A program made the translations under genes and the position numbers. Under the pieces are notes generated by a model. The model worked only from the letters and a program-made list of their open reading frames with translations, searched no databases and was not told the DNA's origin. A stretch of 64,000 bases of DNA from SIG435 sp045530725 (GTDB lineage: Bacteria; Bacillota; Clostridia; UMGS1810), in NCBI GenBank assembly GCA_045530725.1, contig JAZSCT010000038.1, positions 40,545 to 104,544 of the forward strand, read 5' to 3'. Below are positions 35,829 to 43,420 of this stretch, one piece after another. Each line of letters begins with the position of its first letter. The first letter of the stretch is position 1.

Positions 35829-37103
35829 TCACTCTCCTAAAGCTTGTTTAATATCTGAGATAATATCGTCTGCATTTTCTATACCAATGCTCATTCTTAC
35901 AAGTTCAGGTCCTATACCTGCATCTACAAGTTGCTTGTCGGTAAGTTGACGGTGTGTGGTGGAAGCAGGATGGAGAACACATGTCCTTGCATCGGCAACG
36001 TGTACCACGATTGATGCAAGTTTGAGTGAATCCATAAACTTAACCGCTGCCTCTCTGCCGCCTTTAGGTCCGAAAGATATTACTCCCGGTGCACCATTCG
36101 GCATATATTTCTTACAGAGTTCATAGTCCGGGCTTGATTCAAGCATCGGATAATTTACCCACTCTACCTTGTCGGATGATTCAAGGAATTTAGCAACCTT
36201 AAGGGCATTTTCACTATGCTGTTTCATTCTTAAGTGAAGTGTTTCAAGGTTCATATTAAGAAGGAACATAGCAAGAGGTGAAGGGGATGAGCCAAGGTCA
36301 CGCATAAGTTGTACTCTTGCTTTGGTTATATATGCAAGTTTGCCAAAGTTTTCGGTATATACAACGCCGTGATATGATTCGTCAGGAGTTGTGAGTTCAG
36401 GGTACTTGCCGTCTTTTGTCCAGTCGAAATTACCTGAGTCAACCACTACGCCACCTACTACTGTAGCATGTCCGTCCATATATTTGGTGGTGGAATGAAC
36501 TACGATGTCCGCACCGAATTCAAATGGTCTTGTAAGAATTGGTGTAGGGAATGTGTTATCTACAACAAGCGGCACTCCGTGAGAATGGGCGATATTTGCA
36601 TATTTTTCTATATCAAGTACTGTGAGAGCAGGATTTGCAACAGTTTCACCGAACATAAGTCTGGTGTTTTCATCAAATAAAGCATCCACTTCTTCGTCTG
36701 TCATATCAGGAGTTGCAAATCTTACTTCAATTCCCATCTTTTTTAAAGTAACGGCAAAGAGGTTTACTGTACCGCCATAGATGGCAGAAAGACTTACAAA
36801 GTTCTGTCCTGCACTTGTGATATTAAGGATTGCCATAAGGTTTGCCGCCTGACCTGAAGATGTAAGCATAGCACCTACTCCGCCTTCAAGGTCTGCAATC
36901 TTGTTTTCTACATGTTCAACTGTAGGATTGGAAATTCTTGTGTACATATGACCTGCAGCCTTAAGGTCGAAAAGATCACCGAGAAACTCCGAAGAATCAT
37001 ACTTATATGTGGTGCTCTGATATATAGGAAGCACTCTTGGTTCGCCGTTTTTTGGCTGATATCCGCTCTGGATACATTTGGTTTCTATTTTGTAATCTGA
37101 CAT
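35829..37103 (-). CDS. metY: O-acetylhomoserine sulfhydrylase
   Basis: 424 residues. A Cys/Met-metabolism PLP enzyme: the PLP lysine lies in VVHSTTKYMDGHATVVGG (about residue 211), and YTRISNPTVEHVENKIADLE is typical. The ~55-residue insertion after VVDSGNFDW and the total length fit MetY rather than cystathionine gamma-synthase. It converts O-acetylhomoserine and sulfide to homocysteine. Its GGAGG ribosome binding site lies in the last arm of the attenuator hairpin (37111-37139), eight bases before the ATG. First gene of metY-metA-kinase. Confidence 0.95.
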   Translation of the reverse strand: MSDYKIETKCIQSGYQPKNGEPRVLPIYQSTTYKYDSSEFLGDLFDLKAAGHMYTRISNPTVEHVENKIADLEGGVGAMLTSSGQAANLMAILNITSAGQNFVSLSAIYGGTVNLFAVTLKKMGIEVRFATPDMTDEEVDALFDENTRLMFGETVANPALTVLDIEKYANIAHSHGVPLVVDNTFPTPILTRPFEFGADIVVHSTTKYMDGHATVVGGVVVDSGNFDWTKDGKYPELTTPDESYHGVVYTENFGKLAYITKARVQLMRDLGSSPSPLAMFLLNMNLETLHLRMKQHSENALKVAKFLESSDKVEWVNYPMLESSPDYELCKKYMPNGAPGVISFGPKGGREAAVKFMDSLKLASIVVHVADARTCVLHPASTTHRQLTDKQLVDAGIGPELVRMSIGIENADDIISDIKQALGE

Positions 37104-37202
37104 AAAAAATCCTCCGATTCTTATAAGATACGGAGGCTTCTATACTGATATATGTGGTTCAGCATAAAAGCCTCACCACTCTCTGAGTTTATTTATGAGG
37201 CT
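37104..37202 (-). promoter_or_regulatory. Four-segment attenuator / ribosome-site sequestering leader of metY
   Basis: In transcript order: segment 1 AGCCTCA (37202-37196, starting within the leader stop codon); segment 2 TGAGGCTT (37175-37168); segment 3 AAGCCTCCG (37139-37131); segment 4 CGGAGG (37116-37111) followed by ATTTTTT. Pairings 1:2 (7 bp), 2:3 (7 bp) and 3:4 (6 bp) are mutually exclusive as 1:2 plus 3:4, or 2:3 alone. Segment 4 is also the metY ribosome binding site, so 3:4 would block both elongation and initiation. Confidence 0.75.
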
Positions 37203-37263
37203 AAAAAATCATGGATGGCATAAGGGTATCGTACATTTTGCACATGACAAAAGTGTTTACCAT
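37201..37263 (-). CDS. Methionine-rich leader peptide of the met operon
   Basis: A 20-codon frame, MVNTFVMCKMYDTLMPSMIF, starts with ATG at 37263, eight bases after a perfect AGGAGG (37277-37272), and ends in TAG at 37201. Five of 20 residues are methionine and one is cysteine. The promoter lies 25-30 bases upstream. The TAG overlaps the first arm of the attenuator. By analogy with amino-acid leader peptides (trp, his, leu), scarcity of methionyl-tRNA would stall the ribosome here and free the downstream antiterminator. It is too short to be an ordinary gene. Confidence 0.75.
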   Translation of the reverse strand: MVNTFVMCKMYDTLMPSMIF

Positions 37264-37294
37264 CAATGTTTCCTCCTCATCATTTATTAATAGA

Positions 37295-37323
37295 ATAATA
37301 TCACGAAAAGTGCCTATTGTCAA
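37295..37323 (-). promoter_or_regulatory. Consensus promoter of the met leader
   Basis: Minus strand TTGACA (37323-37318), 17 bases and TATTAT (37300-37295). Confidence 0.88.
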
Positions 37324-37327
37324 GGTA

Positions 37328-37458
37328 TCAGGCAGTTTTTCCGTCCATTGCATTGAGAGAAAATGATTTAAGGATTTCTACTGCTTTTTTCACTTCTTCC
37401 TCTGTGGGAAGAGTTTCGGAAAGTGTAGCACCACCGCCTGAATTGTCATAGAAAGCAC
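37328..37458 (-). pseudogene. C-terminal gene fragment upstream of the met promoter
   Basis: The minus strand reads GAFYDNSGGGATLSETLPTE then EEVKKAVEILKSFSLNAMDG and ends in TGA at 37328. It is open for about 43 codons only and has no start signal. The family is not recognised; it looks like the tail of a deleted gene. Confidence 0.4.
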
Positions 37459-37538
37459 CTCAATAATATTTTTTGAAGTATATCACCAAAACAATACAAA
37501 GTAAATGCACTAATCATTCTTTTTGACTGTTTCGAAAC

Positions 37539-37796
37539 TTAAATTAATCCGTTTTTTAATACAAGTTCTTCTTTTTCCTTTTTGGAAAGATGCTTTATGG
37601 TGTATTCGGTCTTTAATGCCTCGCCTTTTGAATCAAACTCCATAAGAAACACCATCTTCACAGGAAGTCTGGCACGGGTGTATCTGGATGCCACACCTTT
37701 GTTGTGTAAAAGGACTCTTTTCTGAGGGTCGGGAGTATATCCGCAGTATAGCGAACCGTCATTACACCGAAGCATATATACATAATATTTTTGCAC
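37539..37796 (-). CDS. GIY-YIG nuclease-domain protein (UPF0213/YhbQ type)
   Basis: 85 residues from a GTG at 37796. It consists of a single GIY-YIG domain: YYVYMLRCNDGSLYCGYT (residues 4-21) carries the motif, followed by the conserved arginine segment in HNKGVASRYTRARLP and a C-terminal glutamate (KTEYTIKHLSK). Stand-alone members bind or nick DNA, but their roles are unclear. The GGAGGG ribosome binding site lies in the 3' arm of a 15-bp inverted repeat (37801-37845), whose loop contains the probable -10. Confidence 0.88.
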   Translation of the reverse strand: MQKYYVYMLRCNDGSLYCGYTPDPQKRVLLHNKGVASRYTRARLPVKMVFLMEFDSKGEALKTEYTIKHLSKKEKEELVLKNGLI

Positions 37797-37800
37797 AAAC

Positions 37801-37845
37801 AATCCCTCCTCTTTTCTAGATTTTATCACAAAAAGAGGAGGGATT
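37801..37845 (-). promoter_or_regulatory. 15-bp inverted repeat covering the ribosome binding site of the GIY-YIG gene
   Basis: AATCCCTCCTCTTTT and AAAAGAGGAGGGATT are perfect complements around a 15-base loop. On the minus strand the loop holds TGTGATAAAAT, a plausible extended -10, with TTGCAA 18 bases upstream. A transcript from this promoter would lack the 5' arm, while a read-through transcript would have its ribosome site masked. Confidence 0.6.
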
Positions 37846-37857
37846 GCAAGTGTCGGA

Positions 37858-37998
37858 TTATTTCAGATACTGTAAAATGTCACCTGTTTCGTAAAGTACG
37901 GACATAATGATATAAAGTCTCGGAATATGGAAAGATCCTTTGAAGATGTTGCCTTTGAGAGTGGTTGATGGTGTATTGTCATAGTGAAGATATCTCAT
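37858..37998 (-). pseudogene. Short decayed frame (46 codons), unidentified
   Basis: The minus strand encodes MRYLHYDNTPSTTLKGNIFK and then GSFHIPRLYIIMSVLYETGD before TAA at 37858. It is adjacent to, and in another frame from, the hypothetical gene at 37995-38252. The two may be parts of one frameshifted gene. No ribosome binding site is seen. Confidence 0.3.
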
Positions 37999-38252
37999 TC
38001 ATCCGAGTCTTCAATGCTGACTACATCATCTGATACTTTTATATAATATTCTTCAGGATGAGAAAATATATAGGAGGAATTGCCCTTTATGTAAGTATTG
38101 CTATCCTTTGTGCCGATATGAGATGCTTCTTCAATAACATAATGCACTTCTATTTCGTTATGTATGTAATGATTCGTCTTAATATGAGTATCTGTCTCAC
38201 TAATGACCATGGGTGCATATGAGTATCTTTCTTTAAACGAATCATCATACAT
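37995..38252 (-). CDS. Hypothetical protein, possible regulator fragment
   Basis: 85 residues. HNEIEVHYVIEEASHIGTKD followed by SNTYIKGNSSYIFSHPEEYY resembles the cupin-like sensor domain of an AraC-type regulator, but there is no DNA-binding domain. GGTGAAATCC precedes the ATG, a weak ribosome site. Given the fragments on both sides it is probably a remnant. Confidence 0.35.
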   Translation of the reverse strand: MYDDSFKERYSYAPMVISETDTHIKTNHYIHNEIEVHYVIEEASHIGTKDSNTYIKGNSSYIFSHPEEYYIKVSDDVVSIEDSDE

Positions 38253-38280
38253 AGGATTTCACCATCCGTACAGTTTCAGC

Positions 38281-38386
38281 GATATTATATTTGTTCCTTT
38301 AACTCGTTACAGGCGAATATCACTGCCCAAAGGGCAATATAACTTACGAAGTAATTAGCACATGTTGCGCAGGAACAAATATAACT
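38281..38386. repeat. Mini-hairpin string element, copy 2 (next to tRNA-Tyr terminator)
   Basis: Outer arms ATATTTGTTCCT and AGGAACAAATAT enclose TTGCCC-aaa-GGGCAA, TTAC-gaa-GTAA and smaller hairpins, separated by AATATCACT and AATATAACT linkers. It directly adjoins the tRNA terminator arm GAAAAAAGACTTG. Confidence 0.7.
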
Positions 38387-38420
38387 GAAAAAAGACTTGT
38401 CTATTGACAAGTCTTTTTTC
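38387..38420 (-). terminator. Terminator of tRNA-Thr/tRNA-Tyr
   Basis: A 15-bp stem, GAAAAAAGACTTGTC / GACAAGTCTTTTTTC, with the loop TATT, adjoining the tRNA-Tyr CCA end. Confidence 0.9.
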
Positions 38421-38505
38421 TGGTGGGGAGGGGTGGATTCGAACCACCGAAGCAATAAGCAGCAGATTTACAGTCTGTCCCCTTTGGCCACTCGGGAACC
38501 TCCCC
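38421..38505 (-). tRNA. tRNA-Tyr (GTA)
   Basis: 85 nt including CCA with a long variable arm. The acceptor GGGGAGG pairs with CCTCCCC, and the anticodon loop CTGTAAA gives GTA. Confidence 0.95.
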
Positions 38506-38521
38506 TTATTTAATTAAAAAA

Positions 38522-38597
38522 TGGAGCTGGTGATAGGACTTGAACCTACAACCTGCTGATTACAAATCAGCTGCTCTGCCAATTGAGCTACACCAGC
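38522..38597 (-). tRNA. tRNA-Thr (TGT)
   Basis: 76 nt including CCA. The acceptor GCTGGTG pairs with CACCAGC, and the anticodon loop TTTGTAA gives TGT. First of the two-tRNA operon Thr-Tyr. Confidence 0.95.
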
Positions 38598-38608
38598 GAA
38601 CAAAAAAT

Positions 38609-38637
38609 ATATTATCACAAAATGAAGTAGTTGTCAA
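38609..38637 (-). promoter_or_regulatory. Promoter of tRNA-Thr/tRNA-Tyr
   Basis: Minus strand TTGACA (38637-38632), 17 bases and TAATAT (38614-38609). Confidence 0.82.
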
Positions 38638-38701
38638 CATCTTTTTGATAAAATTTTATCTTTTTTAAAGGTCGGGCAGATTTAATCATCTGCCCGAAAT
38701 C

Positions 38702-39286
38702 TCATTTAATAAGTTCTATACCTCTTTCAAGTGTCTCTCCGTCGATGGCACCCTTGGCATATGTGACAATATTTCCCTCTTTGTCCACAAAAATCGTGGT
38801 AGGAAGAGATGAAACAGAATACTCAATCGCCGCAGAAAACTCCGTATCATAATACACAGGGAAGATATATCCCTTCTCTGTAATATGGCTTTTGGCATCT
38901 TCTACAGTCTCCTGATAGCCGTCAGTCATATCCACCATCATAAATGTAACCTGATCTTTATACTTTTTGTACATTTCTTCGAAGTGCGGCATTTCTGCCT
39001 TACATGGCGGACACCAACTTGCCCAGAAGTTTATCACTACAGGCTTTCCCTTCATCTGAGATAAATTCACCTTATTGCCATCATCGTCAGTCACAACAAA
39101 GTCAGGTGCCACATAAACTTCAGGGTTAGTCTCTTCTCCCGTATCGGATTTTTCCTCATCCGTTGTCACGTCAGAAAAGTATTCAGGTTTATAATCAAGA
39201 ACCAGACGGTCATACAATATACTTGAGCCTGCTATTATCAGTATAAGTGCAACAACACCAAGTATCCAAAGTACATTCTTTTTCAT
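38702..39286 (-). CDS. TlpA/ResA-family membrane-anchored thioredoxin
   Basis: 194 residues. An N-terminal uncleaved membrane anchor (about 5-26) is followed by an acidic linker and a thioredoxin domain (about 58-194) with the active site WASWCPPCKAEM and the cis-proline segment SSLPTTIF. It acts outside the membrane as a thiol-disulfide oxidoreductase. It lies 13 bases after ccdA and shares its transcript; CcdA would supply electrons from cytosolic thioredoxin. Confidence 0.92.
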   Translation of the reverse strand: MKKNVLWILGVVALILIIAGSSILYDRLVLDYKPEYFSDVTTDEEKSDTGEETNPEVYVAPDFVVTDDDGNKVNLSQMKGKPVVINFWASWCPPCKAEMPHFEEMYKKYKDQVTFMMVDMTDGYQETVEDAKSHITEKGYIFPVYYDTEFSAAIEYSVSSLPTTIFVDKEGNIVTYAKGAIDGETLERGIELIK

Positions 39287-39299
39287 ATCATATCCTCTT

Positions 39300-39962
39300 T
39301 CATATTAATAATCCAAGATACTTCCCCATAAGTCCCGTTGCCATAAGAAGCCCTATTATCACAAGAAAAATCCCACAGACAGTATTGATGATTCCATAGT
39401 GACTTTTGATAAAGCCAAATGCCGTCTTTAGTTTGTCAATAAGGATTGCACTTAATATAAAGGGGATTCCAAGTCCCAGAGAATACAAAAGAAGCATCAT
39501 GATTCCTGTCGTGACCTTACCCTGCTGAGATGCCATCATAAGTGCCGAACCGAGAAATGCTCCCACACAAGGCGTCCAACCTACAGAAAACACAAGTCCG
39601 AATACCAACGAAGAGAAGAATCCAAGTTCTTTGCCTGACATATCCCCCTTCATCCCTTTGAAAATATTAAGTCTTATAACCCCCAGAAAATACAGTCCGA
39701 AAAATGCCACCACTACACCCGAAACAATATTGAGAACCATCTTGTATCGGGTGAGAAATCCGCCGATAAGCCCTGCAAAAGCGCCCATAGAAACAAATAC
39801 CAATGTAAAGCCAAAAACAAAACCAAGGGCATTTCTTAAGGTGTGTTTTGATGAAATATCTCTTCCTCCTGCAAAATATGAAATGTATATGGGAAGCATA
39901 GGAAGCATACATGGAGATATAAACGTGATTATCCCTTCAAGAAAGGAAATAAAATATAACAT
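39300..39962 (-). CDS. ccdA: CcdA-type thiol-disulfide electron transfer membrane protein
   Basis: 220 residues with six membrane helices. Conserved cysteines lie in ITFISPCMLPMLPIYISYF (helix 1) and in VGWTPCVGAFLGSA (helix 4), the paired redox cysteines of the CcdA/DsbD core. It passes reducing power across the membrane to extracytoplasmic thioredoxin-like proteins such as the adjacent TlpA. The ATG at 39962 follows GGGAG by eight bases; an upstream in-frame ATG is too close to it. Confidence 0.92.
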   Translation of the reverse strand: MLYFISFLEGIITFISPCMLPMLPIYISYFAGGRDISSKHTLRNALGFVFGFTLVFVSMGAFAGLIGGFLTRYKMVLNIVSGVVVAFFGLYFLGVIRLNIFKGMKGDMSGKELGFFSSLVFGLVFSVGWTPCVGAFLGSALMMASQQGKVTTGIMMLLLYSLGLGIPFILSAILIDKLKTAFGFIKSHYGIINTVCGIFLVIIGLLMATGLMGKYLGLLI

Positions 39963-39994
39963 AATCATTACTCCCAAATAGATTTTATACTGTA

Positions 39995-40023
39995 ATTTTA
40001 AACTATTTTTAAAAGGAAATCAA
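39995..40023 (-). promoter_or_regulatory. Promoter of ccdA-tlpA
   Basis: Minus strand TTGATT (40023-40018), 17 bases and TAAAAT (40000-39995). The region between here and 40197 shows no gene. Confidence 0.7.
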
Positions 40024-40197
40024 TAGGGGGAAATTGGGGGATGTGTATGAAGATGAACGGTGTGCTTCATAGGAAAATTCTGACTACTTTTTGACTACCG
40101 TATTTATACATTTTCGGAAGATAACAAGAACAAACCACTCCTGATTTACAGAGGTTATTCACTAAAAGCATGAAATCATCATTTACACCGAATGTGT

Positions 40198-40356
40198 AAC
40201 ATCATTGATGTGAAGCATCATTGATGTGAAGCATCACATCATTTGTCAAAGACAACACCTCTTTGTGTCCGTTAAAATAGCATAATGTTGACCGTAAGCG
40301 GTCAAATGATGTTCTCGCTTTGCTCGTAATGATGTTGTGTCAAAAAGGACACAAAC
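40198..40356. repeat. Mini-hairpin string element, variant copy 3 (next to the five-tRNA array)
   Basis: The same design as the other hairpin strings, but with ATGATGTT/AACATCAT linkers. Stems include TTGTC-aaa-GACAA, TTGACC-gtaagc-GGTCAA and the flanking GTGTCC / GGACAC. A duplicated ATTGATGTGAAGCATC unit opens it. It adjoins the tRNA-Lys terminator. Confidence 0.65.
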
Positions 40357-40358
40357 AC

Positions 40359-40388
40359 AAAAAAGACATCCTGACGGATGTCTTTTTT
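40359..40388 (-). terminator. Terminator of the five-tRNA array
   Basis: AAAAAAGACATCC / GGATGTCTTTTTT with the loop TGAC, just after the tRNA-Lys CCA end. Confidence 0.9.
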
Positions 40389-40390
40389 GA

Positions 40391-40466
40391 TGGTGAGCCA
40401 TCGGAGATTCGAACTCCGGACACCTTGATTAAAAGTCAAGTGCTCTGCCGACTGAGCTAATGGCCC
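40391..40466 (-). tRNA. tRNA-Lys (TTT)
   Basis: 76 nt including CCA. The acceptor GGGCCAT pairs with ATGGCTC (with one G-U), and the anticodon loop CTTTTAA gives TTT. Last gene of the array. Confidence 0.95.
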
Positions 40467-40471
40467 GTATT

Positions 40472-40548
40472 TGGCTGGACTGGCTGGACTCGAACCAGCG
40501 GAATGCAGGAATCAAAATCCTGTGCCTTACCGACTTGGCTACAGTCCA
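40472..40548 (-). tRNA. tRNA-Gln (TTG)
   Basis: 77 nt including CCA. The acceptor TGGACTG pairs with CAGTCCA, and the anticodon loop TTTTGAT gives TTG. Confidence 0.95.
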
Positions 40549-40562
40549 ATGTAAGTTAACAA

Positions 40563-40640
<78 letters not shown>

Positions 40641-40693
40641 ATACAGAGTTATGCCAGGCCAACCCGCGGTTGAACTGTAACATAAAGCCAAAA

Positions 40694-40770
40694 TGGCGCG
40701 CCAGAAGAGACTCGAACTCCTGACCCTCTGCTTAGAAGGCAGATGCTCTATCCAGCTGAGCTACTGGCGC
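40694..40770 (-). tRNA. tRNA-Arg (TCT)
   Basis: 77 nt including CCA. The acceptor GCGCCAG pairs with CTGGCGC, and the anticodon loop CTTCTAA gives TCT. Confidence 0.95.
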
Positions 40771-40809
40771 TTATGTATTTGGCTTCTATGCACTTTCATA
40801 AGAAAATGC

Positions 40810-40884
40810 TGGAGCGGGTGATGGGAATCGAACCCACACGACCAGCTTGGAAGGCTGGGATTCTAGCCGTTGAACTACACCCGC
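40810..40884 (-). tRNA. tRNA-Gly (TCC)
   Basis: 75 nt including CCA. The acceptor GCGGGTG pairs with CACCCGC, and the anticodon loop CTTCCAA gives TCC. First gene of the array Gly-Arg-His-Gln-Lys. Confidence 0.95.
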
Positions 40885-40935
40885 ATACATCAATCGTCAC
40901 ACGTAGTCTCGCGGCTCCCATTTGACGACTTGATT

Positions 40936-40964
40936 ATTATAACAGTTTTGTGTCCGCTTGTCAA
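40936..40964 (-). promoter_or_regulatory. Perfect promoter P2 of the tRNA array (proximal)
   Basis: Minus strand TTGACA (40964-40959), 17 bases and TATAAT (40941-40936). It is preceded by AAAAAAACTG, the same flank as P1. Confidence 0.92.
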
Positions 40965-40995
40965 CAGTTTTTTTATATTTTCAAGCGACTTTGCT

Positions 40996-41024
40996 ATTAT
41001 AACAATATAAAATGCATTTGTCAA
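40996..41024 (-). promoter_or_regulatory. Perfect promoter P1 of the tRNA array (distal)
   Basis: Minus strand TTGACA (41024-41019), 17 bases and TATAAT (41001-40996), exactly 60 bases upstream of P2. Confidence 0.92.
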
Positions 41025-41053
41025 CAGTTTTTTTCAAAATTTTTGTCTTTATA

Positions 41054-41089
41054 AAAGGAAGACGCTTATATTATAAACATCTTCCCTTT
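41054..41089 (-). terminator. Terminator of the cdaA-cdaR-glmM-clp operon
   Basis: On the minus strand AAAGGGAAGATG and CGTCTTCCTTTT form an imperfect stem with an AT-rich loop, just after the Clp ATPase stop. Confidence 0.65.
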
Positions 41090-41099
41090 ATATTATACC

Positions 41100-43382
41100 T
41101 TATTTGATTTCTACAGAGATTTTGTCATTTTTCACTTTGACAGAAATTGTCTTTGACTGAATGTCATCTTCTCTGAACAACATATAGGTAACAGGATCTT
41201 CCACCGATTTCTGAATCTCTCTTCTGATAGGTCTTGCACCATACTTGGGATTGTAGGAATTGTCGATGATTTTTTTCTTTGCATCTTCTGTAATGGTAAA
41301 CTTCATTCCCATATACTCAAGTTCTTCTATAAGATCTTTGAGCATAAGATCTACAATCTTTATAAGTTCTTCTTTTGTAAGTTCGCTAAACTCTATTATT
41401 TCGTCAATTCTGTTTAAGAATTCAGGTCGGAATATCTCTTTGATTGCGGTATCAATTTTGGCATTAAGTCCGGAAACTGTACTCTGATTAAAGCCCATAC
41501 TGTTGGCACCCACACTTGTACCTGCATTTGATGTCATTATAATAATTGTGTTTTCAAAGTTTATGAGCCTTCCCTGACTGTCTGTTATCCTTCCGTCATC
41601 AAGAATCTGCAAAAGGATATTGAATATATCGTGGTGCGCCTTTTCTATCTCATCAAGAAGGATTACGGAATAGGGCTTGTTTCTCACCTTTTCGGTAAGT
41701 TGTCCCGCTTCGTCATATCCCACATATCCCGGGGGAGAACCGATAATTTTTGAAACAGCGTGTTTCTCCATATATTCACTCATATCAAGACGGATAAGCG
41801 ATGATTCATCATCAAAAAGGCTTTCTGCAAGGGCTTTTACAAGTTCGGTCTTACCTACACCTGTAGGCCCGATAAACATAAAGGAAACAGGTCTTTTTTT
41901 GCTACGCTTTAGCATTCTGTTTCTTCTTACTGCCTTGGAAACTGCCTCAACCGCCTTATCCTGACCAATCACTCTTTCATGAAGTTTCGCTTCTAAGTTT
42001 AAGAGTTTTTCTTTGTCAGACTGCTTAATACTATCTACAGGAATTGAAGTCCACAGTTCTATTACCTTTGCCACATCGTTAAGGGTTACTGTCTGTTGTT
42101 TCTGAAGCCCTCTTAACTCTTCTATCTCAGAATCCTTACGGCATTTTTCACTTTTGAGTCTGGCAATTTCTTCAAACTGTGTGTTTTCTGTATCTTCTTC
42201 CAGTTTTTCTATTTCAAATCCAAGTTCTTTGGTTTCTTTTGCAAGATTTATAATCTTTTCTGAATAAGGGTTTTCGATATTTATCTTTGAGGCAGCCTCG
42301 TCGATAATATCTATCGCCTTGTCAGGAAGAAATCTGTTTGCAATATATTTGCAGGAAAGATCTATTACATCTTTGAGTACATCTTCGGATATGGTCACAT
42401 TGTGATAGTTTTCATAGTATTCCTTGATGCCTGTAAGGATTCTCAATGTATCCTTTCTGGAAGGTTCATCCACAGTAACCGACTGAAAACGTCTCTCAAG
42501 GGCTGCATCTTTCTGTATATACTTTCTGTATTCGTCGGGAGTAGTTGCTCCTATTACCTGAATTTCGCCCTTGGAAAGTGCAGGTTTTAAGATATTGCCC
42601 GCATTCATGGCACCGTCTGCATCTCCTGCTTTGGTGATGGAATGGATTTCGTCTATTACAAGAATGATATTACCGCTTTTTGCTTCTTCGATAATATTTT
42701 TCATTCTGCTTTCAAACTGACCTCTGTATTGTGTGCCTGCCACAACGCTTGACATATCAAGAAGATATACTTCTGCATCAATGAGTCTCTCAGGGACTTT
42801 GCCCGAAACGATTCTCTGTGCGATACCTTCTGCAATGGCGGTCTTACCCACACCGGGAGCACCGAGAAGGACAGGGTTGTTCTTTGTACGGCGGTTGAGA
42901 ATCTGAATGGTTCTTTCTATCTCGCGTTCTCTTCCTATGACCTTATCAAGAAGTTCTTTCTTCGCCTTTTCGGTAAGATTTACACCGAAGTTTGAAAGAC
43001 ATTTTCTTTTGTTCTTCTCGTTTTTGATGTTTTTCTTTGCTTTTTTGTCATTTAAGGGAATGCTTCCGTTATCTTCTTCTTCATTCTCCGTATCTTCTGC
43101 TTCTCCAGCCATCTCCATAAGATTTGACCCCTGCAAAAACTCCTGGAAACTGTCCATAAGTTCCCCCGGATCAAATCCGCCAAGGTTTAAGGCACCGCCT
43201 TCAAGCATTTCATCAAGCATATCAGGTGTCATACCTATCTGCTCTGCAAGTTGGTCTTTGGTGGTGATACCTTTTTCAAGTGCACACTTAAGGCAATAAC
43301 CTTCGTTTATTCTGTTTGTTCCTTCCATCTTTGTGACAAAAACAACCGCAGGGTTTTTCTGACACACAGTACACATTTTCAT
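41100..43382 (-). CDS. Clp ATPase with N-terminal zinc finger (ClpE-like)
   Basis: 760 residues. A four-cysteine finger (CTVC... CLKC, residues 4-35) replaces the usual Clp N-domain. Two AAA+ modules follow: Walker A GAPGVGKT (about 173-180) and GPTGVGKT (about 505-512), with VIDEIHSI and LLDEIEKAH Walker B segments. A short coiled-coil middle region (about 385-430) and a C-terminal D2-small domain complete it. The finger and the lack of an N-domain point to ClpE. It would unfold proteins for ClpP or act as a chaperone. It lies 38 bases after glmM in the c-di-AMP operon. I see no CtsR box upstream. Confidence 0.92.
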   Translation of the reverse strand: MKMCTVCQKNPAVVFVTKMEGTNRINEGYCLKCALEKGITTKDQLAEQIGMTPDMLDEMLEGGALNLGGFDPGELMDSFQEFLQGSNLMEMAGEAEDTENEEEDNGSIPLNDKKAKKNIKNEKNKRKCLSNFGVNLTEKAKKELLDKVIGREREIERTIQILNRRTKNNPVLLGAPGVGKTAIAEGIAQRIVSGKVPERLIDAEVYLLDMSSVVAGTQYRGQFESRMKNIIEEAKSGNIILVIDEIHSITKAGDADGAMNAGNILKPALSKGEIQVIGATTPDEYRKYIQKDAALERRFQSVTVDEPSRKDTLRILTGIKEYYENYHNVTISEDVLKDVIDLSCKYIANRFLPDKAIDIIDEAASKINIENPYSEKIINLAKETKELGFEIEKLEEDTENTQFEEIARLKSEKCRKDSEIEELRGLQKQQTVTLNDVAKVIELWTSIPVDSIKQSDKEKLLNLEAKLHERVIGQDKAVEAVSKAVRRNRMLKRSKKRPVSFMFIGPTGVGKTELVKALAESLFDDESSLIRLDMSEYMEKHAVSKIIGSPPGYVGYDEAGQLTEKVRNKPYSVILLDEIEKAHHDIFNILLQILDDGRITDSQGRLINFENTIIIMTSNAGTSVGANSMGFNQSTVSGLNAKIDTAIKEIFRPEFLNRIDEIIEFSELTKEELIKIVDLMLKDLIEELEYMGMKFTITEDAKKKIIDNSYNPKYGARPIRREIQKSVEDPVTYMLFREDDIQSKTISVKVKNDKISVEIK

Positions 43383-43420
43383 AATCTCTTTCTATATCCT
43401 TTCACTACGATGAAATAAAT

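Noticed and set aside
37104..37300. SAM riboswitch or T-box upstream of metY
   Set aside because: The SAM-I core (kink-turn and GGAGGGA-type junction) and the T-box sequence (GGTGGNACCGCG) are not present; the short Met-rich ORF and nested arms explain the region better.
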